64,000 nucleotides of DNA, from the NCBI GenBank assembly GCA_021817845.1, contig JAKAFW010000019.1, positions 7,596-71,595 of the forward strand, written 5' to 3'. A model generated the notes under the pieces. That model had not been told where the DNA came from. It worked only from the letters and a program-made list of their open reading frames with translations, and ran no database searches. The position numbers and the translations under genes were made by a program. The DNA comes from FEN-1297 sp021817845. Lineage in GTDB: Bacteria > Bacteroidota > Ignavibacteria > Ignavibacteriales > Ignavibacteriaceae. Of the stretch, positions 20,027-29,657 are shown in pieces. The stretch's first letter is position 1; each line of letters begins with the position of its first letter.

Positions 20027-21475
20027 ATGCCTTGCTTGAATAATCATGTAAAAGAAAAAATAAAAAGTATTGTTGGAGCAAAAAATTTCTTGGATTCTGT
20101 TGAAGATAAGCTTTGCTATTCTTATGACGCAACCGCCCTTTATAATCAAATGCCCGAGGCGGTTGTCTTTCCTGATGATAGAGAACAAATTTCAAAAATT
20201 CTAAAATTAGCCAACGAAGAATTATTTAACATTGTTCCGCGCGGCTCGGGTACCGGACTAAGCGGCGGTTCTATACCCGTTGAAAATTCTTTGGTTGTCG
20301 TTATGACACGCTGGAATAAAATTTTAGAAATAGACGACAGGAATTTAACAGCTACTGTTCAACCTGGAGTTATTACCGGGCAACTTCAAAAAGAAGTTGA
20401 AAAACTTGGTCTTTTCTATCCTCCTGATCCTGGAAGTCTGAATGTCTGTACTATCGGAGGTAATGTTTCTAATAATGCAGGTGGTTTGCGCGGATTAAAA
20501 TATGGGGTTACAAAAAATTATGTGCTCGGTACAGAAATGATTTTGCCTAATGGCGAATTATTGAAAACCGGCGGCAAAAATTATAAAGATACTGCAGGCT
20601 ATAACCTTCGTGATTTTATAGTAGGAAGCGAAGGCACTCTGGGAGTGATAACAAAAATTTTACTTAAACTTATTCCGGTACCTTCTAAGTTCATCACCCT
20701 TATTGCATATTTTGATAAGCTTTCAGACAGCGCGAAAGCAGTTGCCGATATTATTTCTGCTCATATTACACCAAGCATGCTTGAATTTTTAGATAATACT
20801 ACAATTAATTGTGTGGAAGATTTTACAAACATCGGTTTACCAAGAAACGCCGATGCAATTCTATTAATAGAGGTTGATGGTAGAGGAAGTGCAGTTGATG
20901 AAGATGCCGAAGCCATTAAAAAAATTTTGAAAAGGGACGGAGCTTCATTTGTGCATTCAGCCGAATCGGAAGGTGAAGCCTCTAAGCTTAAATCAGCAAG
21001 AAGAAGTGCCTTTAGTGCGTTGGCAAGAAAACGCCCCACGACAATTTTAGAAGACGCTACCGTTCCGAGAAGTGAATTTCCGGTAATGATTGAAAAAGTT
21101 ATGCAGGCATCCCGGAAATTTGATGTTACTTTCGGAAATTTTGGACATGCCGGCGACGGAAATCTTCATCCGACTTGCTTAACCGACGAAAGGGATAACG
21201 CCGAAATAAATCGTGCACTTAAGGCATTTGATTTTATTTTTAATGAGGCAATTAAATTGGGCGGTACTATTACAGGAGAACACGGAACAGGATTGTCAAA
21301 AAAAGAATTTTTAGAACTTGCTGTCGGAATTCCTGCGGTTGATATGATGAAGAAAATTAAACTGTCCATTGATGAAAATAATATTTTAAATCCGGGGAAA
21401 ATATTCTCGATAAGCCCAAGGTGTGAGGGGTCTCTGCCTTCAAGTAGGGACCAAATAAAAGATTATGTTTCCTAA
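20027..21475 (+). CDS. glcD: FAD-linked oxidase, glycolate oxidase GlcD type
   Basis: The 482-residue protein has an FAD-binding-4 (PCMH-type) domain with PRGSGTGLSGGSIP and IGGNVSNNAGG, a C-terminal FAD-oxidase domain with NFGHAGDGNLHPT, and GGTITGEHGTG. Family members oxidise 2-hydroxy acids such as glycolate or D-lactate. The next gene encodes the matching iron-sulfur subunit, so the two probably form a membrane-associated dehydrogenase feeding the respiratory chain. A TTG at 20036 is an alternative start. Whether the substrate is glycolate or D-lactate cannot be told. Confidence 0.9.
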   Translation: MPCLNNHVKEKIKSIVGAKNFLDSVEDKLCYSYDATALYNQMPEAVVFPDDREQISKILKLANEELFNIVPRGSGTGLSGGSIPVENSLVVVMTRWNKILEIDDRNLTATVQPGVITGQLQKEVEKLGLFYPPDPGSLNVCTIGGNVSNNAGGLRGLKYGVTKNYVLGTEMILPNGELLKTGGKNYKDTAGYNLRDFIVGSEGTLGVITKILLKLIPVPSKFITLIAYFDKLSDSAKAVADIISAHITPSMLEFLDNTTINCVEDFTNIGLPRNADAILLIEVDGRGSAVDEDAEAIKKILKRDGASFVHSAESEGEASKLKSARRSAFSALARKRPTTILEDATVPRSEFPVMIEKVMQASRKFDVTFGNFGHAGDGNLHPTCLTDERDNAEINRALKAFDFIFNEAIKLGGTITGEHGTGLSKKEFLELAVGIPAVDMMKKIKLSIDENNILNPGKIFSISPRCEGSLPSSRDQIKDYVS

Positions 21476-21489
21476 GAGCCGCTTTATTA

Positions 21490-22797
21490 ATGACAAAACT
21501 AAATTCTAGTAATCTGCTGCTTTCTGTTTTACCGGACGATGATGTCTTATCTCAATGCATCCATTGCGGAATGTGCTTGGCTACATGCCCGACGTATGAA
21601 TTAACTAAACTTGAACGCTCTTCTCCTCGCGGAAGACTTAAAATGATAAAGTCGGTTGCACGCGGCGAAATGAAAATATCGAAAATCTTTGCCGAAGAAA
21701 TGAATTTCTGTCTGGATTGCCAGGCATGCGAAACTGCTTGCCCTGCTGGGGTTAAATATGGTTCAATAGTTGAAGCTGCTAGAGTCGTTATTGAAGAATC
21801 AGGTTATGGAAAATTAGTAAGTAGATTTCTAAAATACATTGCTTTAAAAATTATAATTCCGAACAAATCTTTGTTAAAATCGACTGCACGATTGCTAAGG
21901 TTTTATCAAAGATCGGGGTTGCAAAAATTTTTACACAAGTCAGGTATCTTTAAAATGATGTCACCCAAACTAGCTGAAATTGATAAGCTGTCTCCTTCTG
22001 TGTCGTCAAAATTTAGCGATAATCATCTTGAAGAAAAAATTTCATCTGCTGTACCCACAAAATATAAGACTGCATTCTTGACCGGATGTTTAATGAATGT
22101 AATGTTTGATGAAATTAATAATGATACGATTGATGTTCTAAAAGCATTAAATTGCGATATCTTTATCCCGAAGAATCAGGTATGTTGCGGCTCTCTAAAC
22201 GAACATAACGGCGACTTTGAAACTGCTAAGTCGCTGGCGAAAAAAAATATTGATGCCTTCGGACAATCTGACTACGATTTCCTAATTACAAATTCATCAG
22301 GCTGTAGCGCTTTCATGAAAGAGTACGGGCATATTCTCAAAGATGATCCCGAATATTCCGGGAAAGCAAAAATATTTTCTTCTAAGGTAAAAGATATTAT
22401 GGAATTTTTAGCCGATGTTGATATTGAGAAGAAATTAAATACCATGAATGATTCGGTTACTTATCACGATGCTTGCCACCATGTCCATACTCAAAAAATA
22501 TTTTCGGAACCAAGAAAAGTTTTACAATCCATCCCTGAATTATCTTTCAATGAACTTGAAGAATCTACCTGGTGCTGCGGTAGCGCTGGTATTTATAACA
22601 TCACTCATTATGACGACTCGATGAAGCTTCTTGAAAGGAAAATGAATAATATAATGAAAACTGATTCGAAAATTGTCTTAGCCGCAAATCCGGGCTGTAT
22701 TTTGCAGCTTAAATATGGAGCAAAAAAATTTCACGTTGATGTTGAAATAATGCATCCCGTTAGTTTTGTCAAGAAATCTTTGTGCCCTAATCCCTAA
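21490..22797 (+). CDS. glcF: Iron-sulfur subunit of glycolate/lactate dehydrogenase, GlcF type
   Basis: The 435-residue protein has two [4Fe-4S] motifs (CIHCGMCLATCP at ~21-32 and CLDCQACETACP at ~77-88) followed by two CCG domains (QVCCGSLNEHNGD and STWCCGSAG). This layout is the GlcF/LutA-type partner of FAD-linked hydroxy-acid oxidases. It lies 14 bases after glcD and is probably co-transcribed. Electrons would pass from the flavin subunit to quinone. Confidence 0.9.
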   Translation: MTKLNSSNLLLSVLPDDDVLSQCIHCGMCLATCPTYELTKLERSSPRGRLKMIKSVARGEMKISKIFAEEMNFCLDCQACETACPAGVKYGSIVEAARVVIEESGYGKLVSRFLKYIALKIIIPNKSLLKSTARLLRFYQRSGLQKFLHKSGIFKMMSPKLAEIDKLSPSVSSKFSDNHLEEKISSAVPTKYKTAFLTGCLMNVMFDEINNDTIDVLKALNCDIFIPKNQVCCGSLNEHNGDFETAKSLAKKNIDAFGQSDYDFLITNSSGCSAFMKEYGHILKDDPEYSGKAKIFSSKVKDIMEFLADVDIEKKLNTMNDSVTYHDACHHVHTQKIFSEPRKVLQSIPELSFNELEESTWCCGSAGIYNITHYDDSMKLLERKMNNIMKTDSKIVLAANPGCILQLKYGAKKFHVDVEIMHPVSFVKKSLCPNP

Positions 22798-23001
22798 ATT
22801 TCTAAAAATCTTTTATTTCGCTTTCTAACTATCAAATTTTCTAATCCAACAAACTTTTCGTTTTAACACACTATGGCTTTTTATAATGATATATATCACT
22901 CAGGCTAAGTTATTATTTAAATAATTTTTCCTCATAAAAAAAAGTGTTATAGAGAGTAGACTTTTAAAGTTTAATAAACTTAAGTTAAATAAGATTTATT
23001 C

Positions 23002-23032
23002 TTTGTTTTATAATTATAATTTTTTAAGTTTG
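23002..23032 (+). promoter_or_regulatory. Bacteroidota-type promoter for the respiratory operon
   Basis: TTTG at 23002-23005 and TAAGTTTG at 23025-23032 are separated by 19 bases, matching the published -33 TTTG / -7 TAnnTTTG consensus. Transcription would start near 23040, giving an untranslated leader of about 180 bases before actA. The rest of the 421-base gene-free stretch 22798-23218 is AT-rich; apart from this promoter and the palindrome at 23079 nothing else is recognisable. Confidence 0.6.
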
Positions 23033-23078
23033 TCACAACATTTTTTAGAATCGTTACAATAATATCTTATATAAAATT

Positions 23079-23102
23079 TTTGCGGAAAAGCTTCTCCGCA
23101 AA
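23079..23102 (+). promoter_or_regulatory. Palindromic hairpin in the actA leader
   Basis: TTTGCGGA (23079-23086) pairs with TCCGCAAA (23095-23102), and AAG pairs with CTT at the centre; a single A/C mismatch interrupts a 24-base palindrome. It lies inside the predicted leader, about 115 bases upstream of the actA start. No T-run follows, so it does not look like a simple terminator. It could be an operator or an RNA stabilising element. Confidence 0.45.
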
Positions 23103-23218
23103 GGAATAATTAATTAAATAAATTAGTTAGGAAGAAATTTTATTTCTTAATCCTATTCTAATGTGTTTAAAATTATTATTATATCTTTTTATCTTTATGA
23201 AAATAGTGAAAGCTTAAG

Positions 23219-23788
23219 ATGAAAAAATCTTTACTTGATTATATCATTCGTGTTCGTCTACCTGTTACTCTTTTTATTATAATTGCATCTTTTACTGTTA
23301 CTTATTTTGCAACGCGTGCAGAGAGAGACAATGTAGGATATAGCCCTGTTCAGCCGATAAATTTTTCTCATAAGCTTCATGCCGGCGAAATGAAAATAGA
23401 TTGCCAGTATTGCCATACGGGTGTAGAATTATCACGGTATGCAATGGTACCCCCTCCTCACACTTGCATGAACTGCCATAGCATTGCCAAAAAAGATTCT
23501 CCCGAAATAAAAAAATTAACTGCATATTATACAGAAGAAAAACCAATACCATGGGTAAGAGTCCATAAGGTTCCCGATTTCGTTTATTTCAATCATAGCG
23601 TACACATTAATATGGGTATCAAATGTAAAAGCTGCCACGGTGATGTCGCACAAATGGACAGGATTGTCCAAGTTCATTCGTTTGCTATGTCTGCATGTTT
23701 GAACTGTCATAGGCACGCCCAAGAAAAATTGCCTTATCTTAAAAATATTAAAAATGGACCTGAAAACTGTTATGCTTGCCATCGTTAG
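23219..23788 (+). CDS. actA: Alternative complex III subunit ActA, pentahaem cytochrome c
   Basis: The 189-residue protein has one N-terminal transmembrane anchor (residues ~13-32) and exactly five CxxCH haem motifs: CQYCH, CMNCH, CKSCH, CLNCH and CYACH. Five haems plus the FSHKLHAG and FNHSVHI histidine segments are characteristic of ActA. It is the periplasmic multihaem subunit of the quinol:cytochrome c oxidoreductase that replaces bc1 in this lineage. It is the first gene of the operon. Confidence 0.94.
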   Translation: MKKSLLDYIIRVRLPVTLFIIIASFTVTYFATRAERDNVGYSPVQPINFSHKLHAGEMKIDCQYCHTGVELSRYAMVPPPHTCMNCHSIAKKDSPEIKKLTAYYTEEKPIPWVRVHKVPDFVYFNHSVHINMGIKCKSCHGDVAQMDRIVQVHSFAMSACLNCHRHAQEKLPYLKNIKNGPENCYACHR

Positions 23789-23805
23789 TTGGTGAAGGAG
23801 TTTTA

Positions 23806-24021
23806 ATGAATATTCAAAAATTGTTTGACAAAAAATTTGAACGGAAAGATTTTTTTATTTCCATAGGCGCTGGATTAGCCGGGTTATTCTTACTTCGTAT
23901 TTTCCCGTTGAACTTGCTCTTTAAGAGTAAATACAATTTCAAAGAAAATTCTCAGAAAATAAAAGTTAGAATAAATCCGCTTTCAGTTAGTCGGAATAAA
24001 TTAGGTGATAATAATGGCTGA
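23806..24021 (+). CDS. Small single-pass membrane protein between actA and actB
   Basis: GAAGGAG ends five bases before the ATG at 23806, which makes this the likely start rather than the upstream in-frame codon that would overlap actA. The 71-residue product has one hydrophobic segment (FFISIGAGLAGLFLLRIFPL) and a basic, polar tail (KIKVRINPLSVSRNKLG). It overlaps the actB start by eight bases. I recognise no family. Its position inside the complex III operon suggests an assembly factor or accessory subunit, by inference only. Confidence 0.65.
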   Translation: MNIQKLFDKKFERKDFFISIGAGLAGLFLLRIFPLNLLFKSKYNFKENSQKIKVRINPLSVSRNKLGDNNG

Positions 24022-27000
24022 AAATTTTGATAAACAAAATAATAACGGGCAATCAAAAGAATCTGATCCAAATTATTGGCAGAGTTTTAAGGAGTTATAT
24101 AAAGATATTTCCTTTACCGAAGCTAAGAAACTTGAGTTCCAAAAGGGAGTAGAAGACGAATTTGATGTCGCTAAATTGCCCGGGGTTTCAAGAAGGAAAT
24201 TCCTTGCTTTGGTAAGCGCCTCTGCTGCGCTCGCCGCCGCCGGATGTGCCGATTATAACGGAAATGGTAAAATTATTCCGTACAATACTAAACCTGAGGA
24301 GATTACTCTAGGCAAACCAAACTATTATGCTTCTACATTTATTGAGAATGGGCAGGATTATGGAATTTTGATTAAGACTCGTGAGGGGAGACCAATAAAA
24401 GTTGACGGTAATCCCGATCATCCGGTCAGTAAAGGAAAAACTTCTGCAAAAGCACAGTCTGCAATTTTAAGTTTGTACGACCCTGAACGATTACAGCAGC
24501 CTTTAAGAAAAACCAGCTCGGGCAATTTTATGAAATCAACTTGGCAGCATATTGACCAAGAAATTTCAAGTGCATTGGCAAAAGCCGACGGGAAAGAAAT
24601 TTCTATTATATCTCATAAAATTATATCTCCTACAACATTAAAAGTTATTCAAGATTTCCAACAGAAATATCCCGGTGCAAAGCTATATTCGTATGAGTTG
24701 TTTAATGAAGAAATTAGAAACTCAGCATGGGAAAAATGTTATGGCTCAGGTTTATTCCCTTCAATAAAATGGGATAAAGCAAAAATTATTCTTGCATTAG
24801 AATCCGATTTCCTCGGCACCGATGGAAATAGAGTGGAAACTTCAAGAATGTTTGCAGATAATAGAAATACAAACGACCTCGATAATTTTAATAGACTATA
24901 TTCTATCGAAGGTAATCTATCGCTAACCGGCATGAACGCCGACTATAGAATGCGCCTTCGCCCCGATTTGCAATTTGAATTTGTTATGTCTCTGCTCAAT
25001 GAAATTTCTAAACAGGGTGTTGGCGGTATTTCTGTCGATCCAGATATCCTTAGTCAATTTAATCTTTATGATTTTGCTCAAAAAAATTCTCTTTATGGTA
25101 ATGTGCTAGAATTGTTAGTAAAGGACTTATTAAAAAATAGAGGGTCTGCAATTATTCATGCCGGCAGAACTCTTCCTGAAAATGTTCATGTAGCCGTTAA
25201 TCTTCTTAATGATGCTCTTGGAAACTCAAAGCTTTATAATCCAGATACAACAGAACTTCCGGATTTTTCTTTAACTAAAAAAGAAGAATGGGAAAGTTTA
25301 GTTCAATCTATGAATGAAGGTAAAATCGGCGCTATAATTAATTTTGATTCTAATCCCATTTATCATCTTCCGCCCGATTTAGGATTTGTTGATGCTGTCA
25401 AAAAAGTTCCACTGGTAATTTCTTTAACCGAAAGCGAGAATGAATCTTCGGAATTAGCAAACTATGTATTACCAATAAGCCATCCATTCGAATCATGGGG
25501 CGATGCTCAAACTAGGGTGGGTTATTATTCTTTGCAGCAGCCTGTAATTTCGCCTTTGTTTTATACAAGACAAAAAGAGGAAGTCCTTTTAGCCTGGGTG
25601 AGCGGAGATTATAAAGAAAATATTTATCATGATTATTTGATGAATAACTGGCAAAGTGCCATTTATCCGTCGTTAAATGAAATGTTGGACTTTAATCGTT
25701 TCTGGCTCGGCGCTCTTCAAAGAGGGATTGTAAATACCGGCAGCGCTCCTAACTCTATCAACAGTTTTGACAAAACCGCCCTGGCAGTTTTGAAAGAAAA
25801 ACCAAAAAATATCTCCGGATATGTCGTATCCCTTAAAGAAGGATATGCGACTGGCGATGGTAAATATGCTAACAACGGATGGCTTCAAGAATTACCTCAT
25901 CCCGTTACAAAAGTTACCTGGGATAATTATGCATCTGTTTCCGTTGCGACCGCAAAGCAAATGAATGTTGAAGAAAAAGATGTAATAGAAATTTCTCTTG
26001 GCGAAAGAAAATTAAAAATTCCGGTAGTCATTCAACCAGGATCTGCCGATAATACCATTACAATAGAGCTTGGTTATGGTAGAAGTAAATGCGGCGTAGT
26101 CGGACTGGGAGTCGGCTTTAATGCAAATGTTTTAATGTCGAAAGATAGTAAGCTTACTCCATGGATATATAATTCAGCGTCAATAAAAAAAACCGGCGAT
26201 ACCTATGATATAGTCTCAACAATGGAGCATCATCCGATCAATGATCCTCTTGTTTCAGGAGTCGTTAAAGAAAGAAAAATTATTTTAGAAGGAACTGTCT
26301 TTGACTACAAGAAGAATCCTAAAATTATTAAAGAGCAAAGATTAACGGATAATGCAAGCCTGTACGATCCACACGATTATCCCGGAGTAAAATGGGGTAT
26401 GTCAATTGATCTAAATAAATGTACGGGTTGCGGTGAGTGCGTTATCTCATGCAACGCTGAAAATAATGTCCCGGTTGTCGGTAAAGATCAAGTCAAGGTT
26501 AGCCGGGAAATGCAATGGATTAGAATTGATCGCTATTATTCCGGTAGTGCGGAAGATCCACACGTTAGCCTTGAACCTATGCTTTGCCAGCAATGCGACC
26601 ATGCTCCATGCGAGAATGTTTGCCCGGTTGCTGCAACTAATCATAGTGACGACGGATTAAACCAAATGGTTTATAACCGTTGCGTGGGAACAAGATATTG
26701 TTCCAATAACTGCCCTTACAAAGTTAGAAGATTTAATTTCTTTAACTTCAAAGATCATTTTAGAGACGGTTATCAGGAAAGCAATTTGTTTGATCTGGTT
26801 TACAACCCTGAAGTTACTGTGCGTTCCCGCGGTGTAATGGAAAAATGCACTTTCTGTATTCAAAGAATTATGGTAGCCCGGGAAGATGCTATAAGAGAAC
26901 ATAAGCCTCTCAAAGGCTCCGATGTTAAAACTGCTTGCCAGGAAGCTTGTGGAACAAGTGCAATTAATTTCGGAGACATAAATGATAATAAATCCGAGTT

Positions 27001-27112
27001 CTACAAATATAGAAATAACGAATTAGGTTACTACGTTTTAGAAAATTTAAATGTCAGGCCAAATGTTACTTATCTCGCAAAATTAAGAAATACTCATTCG
27101 GAGGAAGCATAA
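24014..27112 (+). CDS. actB: Alternative complex III subunit ActB, molybdopterin-like/iron-sulfur fusion
   Basis: The ATG at 24014 follows TAGGTG and gives 1032 residues; a GTG at 24005 is less likely. A Tat signal (SRRKFLALV with R60-R61, then ALAAAGC) precedes a molybdopterin-oxidoreductase-like domain to ~residue 760 and an iron-sulfur domain with four Cys clusters: CTGCGECVISC (from C803), CQQCDHAPCENVC, CVGTRYCSNNC and CTFCIQRI with CQEACG. In characterised complexes the first domain binds no molybdenum. It is the core electron-transfer subunit, translocated folded across the membrane. Confidence 0.95.
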   Translation: MAENFDKQNNNGQSKESDPNYWQSFKELYKDISFTEAKKLEFQKGVEDEFDVAKLPGVSRRKFLALVSASAALAAAGCADYNGNGKIIPYNTKPEEITLGKPNYYASTFIENGQDYGILIKTREGRPIKVDGNPDHPVSKGKTSAKAQSAILSLYDPERLQQPLRKTSSGNFMKSTWQHIDQEISSALAKADGKEISIISHKIISPTTLKVIQDFQQKYPGAKLYSYELFNEEIRNSAWEKCYGSGLFPSIKWDKAKIILALESDFLGTDGNRVETSRMFADNRNTNDLDNFNRLYSIEGNLSLTGMNADYRMRLRPDLQFEFVMSLLNEISKQGVGGISVDPDILSQFNLYDFAQKNSLYGNVLELLVKDLLKNRGSAIIHAGRTLPENVHVAVNLLNDALGNSKLYNPDTTELPDFSLTKKEEWESLVQSMNEGKIGAIINFDSNPIYHLPPDLGFVDAVKKVPLVISLTESENESSELANYVLPISHPFESWGDAQTRVGYYSLQQPVISPLFYTRQKEEVLLAWVSGDYKENIYHDYLMNNWQSAIYPSLNEMLDFNRFWLGALQRGIVNTGSAPNSINSFDKTALAVLKEKPKNISGYVVSLKEGYATGDGKYANNGWLQELPHPVTKVTWDNYASVSVATAKQMNVEEKDVIEISLGERKLKIPVVIQPGSADNTITIELGYGRSKCGVVGLGVGFNANVLMSKDSKLTPWIYNSASIKKTGDTYDIVSTMEHHPINDPLVSGVVKERKIILEGTVFDYKKNPKIIKEQRLTDNASLYDPHDYPGVKWGMSIDLNKCTGCGECVISCNAENNVPVVGKDQVKVSREMQWIRIDRYYSGSAEDPHVSLEPMLCQQCDHAPCENVCPVAATNHSDDGLNQMVYNRCVGTRYCSNNCPYKVRRFNFFNFKDHFRDGYQESNLFDLVYNPEVTVRSRGVMEKCTFCIQRIMVAREDAIREHKPLKGSDVKTACQEACGTSAINFGDINDNKSEFYKYRNNELGYYVLENLNVRPNVTYLAKLRNTHSEEA

Positions 27113-28489
27113 TTGAATATTGACTACACTAAGGAACTAGCTCTTGTCGAAGGTAATCCCCGTTTAGCGGATATTGACGAGATAATTACCAGACCGTTAA
27201 CTCAACCGCCTACTAGAAAGTTTTATATAGCACTTTCTATTAGTAGTACGGCTTTACTAATTGGCGCTTATTCTTTGTGGCTGACTTTATATTATGGAAT
27301 CGGAATGTGGGGAAACAACATTCCGGTTGGCTGGGCATTTGATATTACCAACTTTGTTTTTTGGATTGGTATCGGACATGCCGGAACTCTTATCTCGGCT
27401 ATCTTGTTTTTGCTTAGACAAAGATGGAGAACCGGAATTGCCCGTTTTGCGGAAGGAATGACAATATTTGCAGTTATGACGGCTGGGATTTTTCCTGTTA
27501 TTCACCTTGGAAGGCCGTGGCTTGCGGGTTATCTAATTCCTTATCCAAACCAGCATTTATTGTGGCCTAATTTTGTTTCTCCGCTTCTCTGGGACGTGTT
27601 TGCTGTATCCACTTATTTTACAGTTTCGTTAATGTTTTGGTATATGGGTTTGATTCCTGACTTTGCAATTCTTAGAGACAAAACTGTTGATAAAATTAAA
27701 AAAACAATATATTCTATTTTCAGTTTAGGTTGGCGTCATTCAAACCGCCACTGGCGTCATTATGAAAAAACTTACATGATAATGGCTGGGCTTGCTACTC
27801 CGCTTGTTCTTTCTGTCCATACAATAGTTAGTTTTGACTTTGCTGTCTCGCTTATTCCCGGATGGCATACAACTATTTTCCCCCCTTATTTTGTTGCCGG
27901 TGCTATCTATTCCGGCTTTGCAATGGTTATGACTGTTCTGATTTTTGTCAGAAAAGTTTTTGATATGGAAAATATCATTACTCTTAACCATCTTGAAAGA
28001 ATGGCTAAAGTAATGCTCCTAACCGGTTCTTTGGTTGCTTATGCCTATTTGATGGAATTTTTTATCGCATGGTATAGCCAGGTTCCCGCAGAACAATATG
28101 ACTTCTGGGCAAGGGTTGTCGGGCCATATCGTTGGGCTTGGTATTTTATGATTAGTTGTAATGCCCTTATCCCGCAGTTGATCTGGTTTAAAAAGGTAAG
28201 ACGTTCCGTTGTTGTGCTTTTTGTTATTTCAATTTGTGCAAACATAGGCATGTGGTTTGAACGTTTTGTGATTATTGTTCAATCTCTCAGCAGAGACTAT
28301 CTCCCTTCAAGCTGGCATATGTTTACTCCTACGCTTGTTGATTTTGGAGTACTTACCGGAAGTTTTGGTTTATTTTTTACTTTAGTTTTACTTTTCGCGA
28401 AAACTATGCCGGTGATTTCAATCGTAGAAACAAAATCTGTACTTGAAGGCTCTCAACCTTCTGTTCATGGAGGTAACCATCATGAATGA
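27113..28489 (+). CDS. actC: Alternative complex III subunit ActC, NrfD-like quinol-oxidising membrane subunit
   Basis: The TTG start directly follows the actB stop and is supported by GGAGG at 27100-27104. The 458-residue protein has about ten transmembrane helices and the NrfD/PsrC-like motifs WGNNIPVGWAFDITNFVFW and HLGRPWL near the start and GWHTTIFPPYFVAGA in the middle. ActC binds quinol and, by homology with known structures, may take part in proton translocation. Confidence 0.93.
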   Translation: MNIDYTKELALVEGNPRLADIDEIITRPLTQPPTRKFYIALSISSTALLIGAYSLWLTLYYGIGMWGNNIPVGWAFDITNFVFWIGIGHAGTLISAILFLLRQRWRTGIARFAEGMTIFAVMTAGIFPVIHLGRPWLAGYLIPYPNQHLLWPNFVSPLLWDVFAVSTYFTVSLMFWYMGLIPDFAILRDKTVDKIKKTIYSIFSLGWRHSNRHWRHYEKTYMIMAGLATPLVLSVHTIVSFDFAVSLIPGWHTTIFPPYFVAGAIYSGFAMVMTVLIFVRKVFDMENIITLNHLERMAKVMLLTGSLVAYAYLMEFFIAWYSQVPAEQYDFWARVVGPYRWAWYFMISCNALIPQLIWFKKVRRSVVVLFVISICANIGMWFERFVIIVQSLSRDYLPSSWHMFTPTLVDFGVLTGSFGLFFTLVLLFAKTMPVISIVETKSVLEGSQPSVHGGNHHE

Positions 28490-29657
28490 AAATAAAGTTT
28501 TACATTCTGTCGCAGCACTTTTCGATACGCCTGATAAAATTATTAACGCAGCAAGAAAAGTTAAAGATGCCGGCTATACTATGTTTGATGTTAATACTTC
28601 TTACCCAGTGCATGGTATGGATAAAGCCATGGGGCTGGGTCAATCGAAGATTGGTTATGTAACTTTGTTTTTTGGTTTTGCTGGTGCTGTTTTTATTTTC
28701 CTCTTCATGGGCTGGTCGATGGCGATTAACTATCCGTACATTGTTGGGGGCAAACCATTCTTCCCTTATCAGGCTTTTATTCCAATCACTTTTGAAGTAA
28801 CTGTCCTCTGCGGTTCAATTGCAACTGTAGTAGGAATGCTTGCTGTGTTTTTCAATCTTCCATTTCTTAGCCATCCTATTCATGACTCTAATTATATAAA
28901 AGAAGTTTCGGTAGATAAATTCGGTGTTGTAATAGAGGCTGAAGACCCACTGTTTGACAAAAATAAGGTAGTTGAATTTCTTAAGAACTTAGGGGCAGGT
29001 AAAATTGAATTTATCTATGAACCCGAAAAACAAGCAATTAAAATTTTACAACCGAAGTTCATTGTGTTTCTTGCGGTTGTGGCAGCTTTAACTTCCTTCA
29101 GCACTTACTTTACCTTAAATAAGCTAATGTATATTGTTCCATTCAACTGGATGGACAATCAAAAAAAATCTAATCCCCAATCTGAGACTAATTTTTTCTA
29201 TGATGGCTATGCTATGAGGACTCCCGTTGAAGGTACGGTTGCAAGAGGATTTATGCCTTATCCTTTCCATGAGCAAGCACTACCTTCAGAACCACTTGCT
29301 AACCCGACTTTGCCGACAAAACAAATCTTAAAAATCGGGCAGGAAAAGTTTTTAACATTTTGTAGCCCTTGCCACGGAAATTATGCCGAGGGAGTTAGCA
29401 GATTAATGGGACAATTCCCTCCCGGTCCAACTTTGCATTCCGCAAAAATTATCGGTTATAGTGATGGTATGATCTACAATATTATAACAAACGGCCAGAA
29501 TGCGATGCCCTCATATGCTTATCAAATACCGCGTGAGCAGAGATGGGCTATAATTGATTACATCAGAGTTTTACAAAGAGCGCAAAATCCTAAGCCATCC
29601 GATTTTCAAGCTATAAAAGAGTTAAATAAGGAGTCTGGTAAAAATGTCGTCAACTGA
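28482..29657 (+). CDS. Fused alternative complex III subunits ActD-ActE
   Basis: The ATG at 28482 follows GGAGG (28469-28473) and overlaps the actC stop by eight bases. The 391-residue protein begins with a DUF3341/ActD domain (HSVAALFDTPDKII, two helices at ~45-120), has a third helix at ~190-215 (FIVFLAVVAALTSFSTYF), then an ActE-like monohaem cytochrome c domain (TPVEGTVARGF, CSPCH at C294-H298). In several described complexes ActD and ActE are separate polypeptides, ActE being lipid-anchored; here the extra helix would anchor the haem domain. The fusion is seen directly in one open frame. Confidence 0.9.
   Translation: MNENKVLHSVAALFDTPDKIINAARKVKDAGYTMFDVNTSYPVHGMDKAMGLGQSKIGYVTLFFGFAGAVFIFLFMGWSMAINYPYIVGGKPFFPYQAFIPITFEVTVLCGSIATVVGMLAVFFNLPFLSHPIHDSNYIKEVSVDKFGVVIEAEDPLFDKNKVVEFLKNLGAGKIEFIYEPEKQAIKILQPKFIVFLAVVAALTSFSTYFTLNKLMYIVPFNWMDNQKKSNPQSETNFFYDGYAMRTPVEGTVARGFMPYPFHEQALPSEPLANPTLPTKQILKIGQEKFLTFCSPCHGNYAEGVSRLMGQFPPGPTLHSAKIIGYSDGMIYNIITNGQNAMPSYAYQIPREQRWAIIDYIRVLQRAQNPKPSDFQAIKELNKESGKNVVN

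Noticed and set aside
23079..23102. Terminator of the glcF gene
   Set aside because: The hairpin is nearly 300 bases beyond glcF, downstream of a good promoter, and lacks a T-run.
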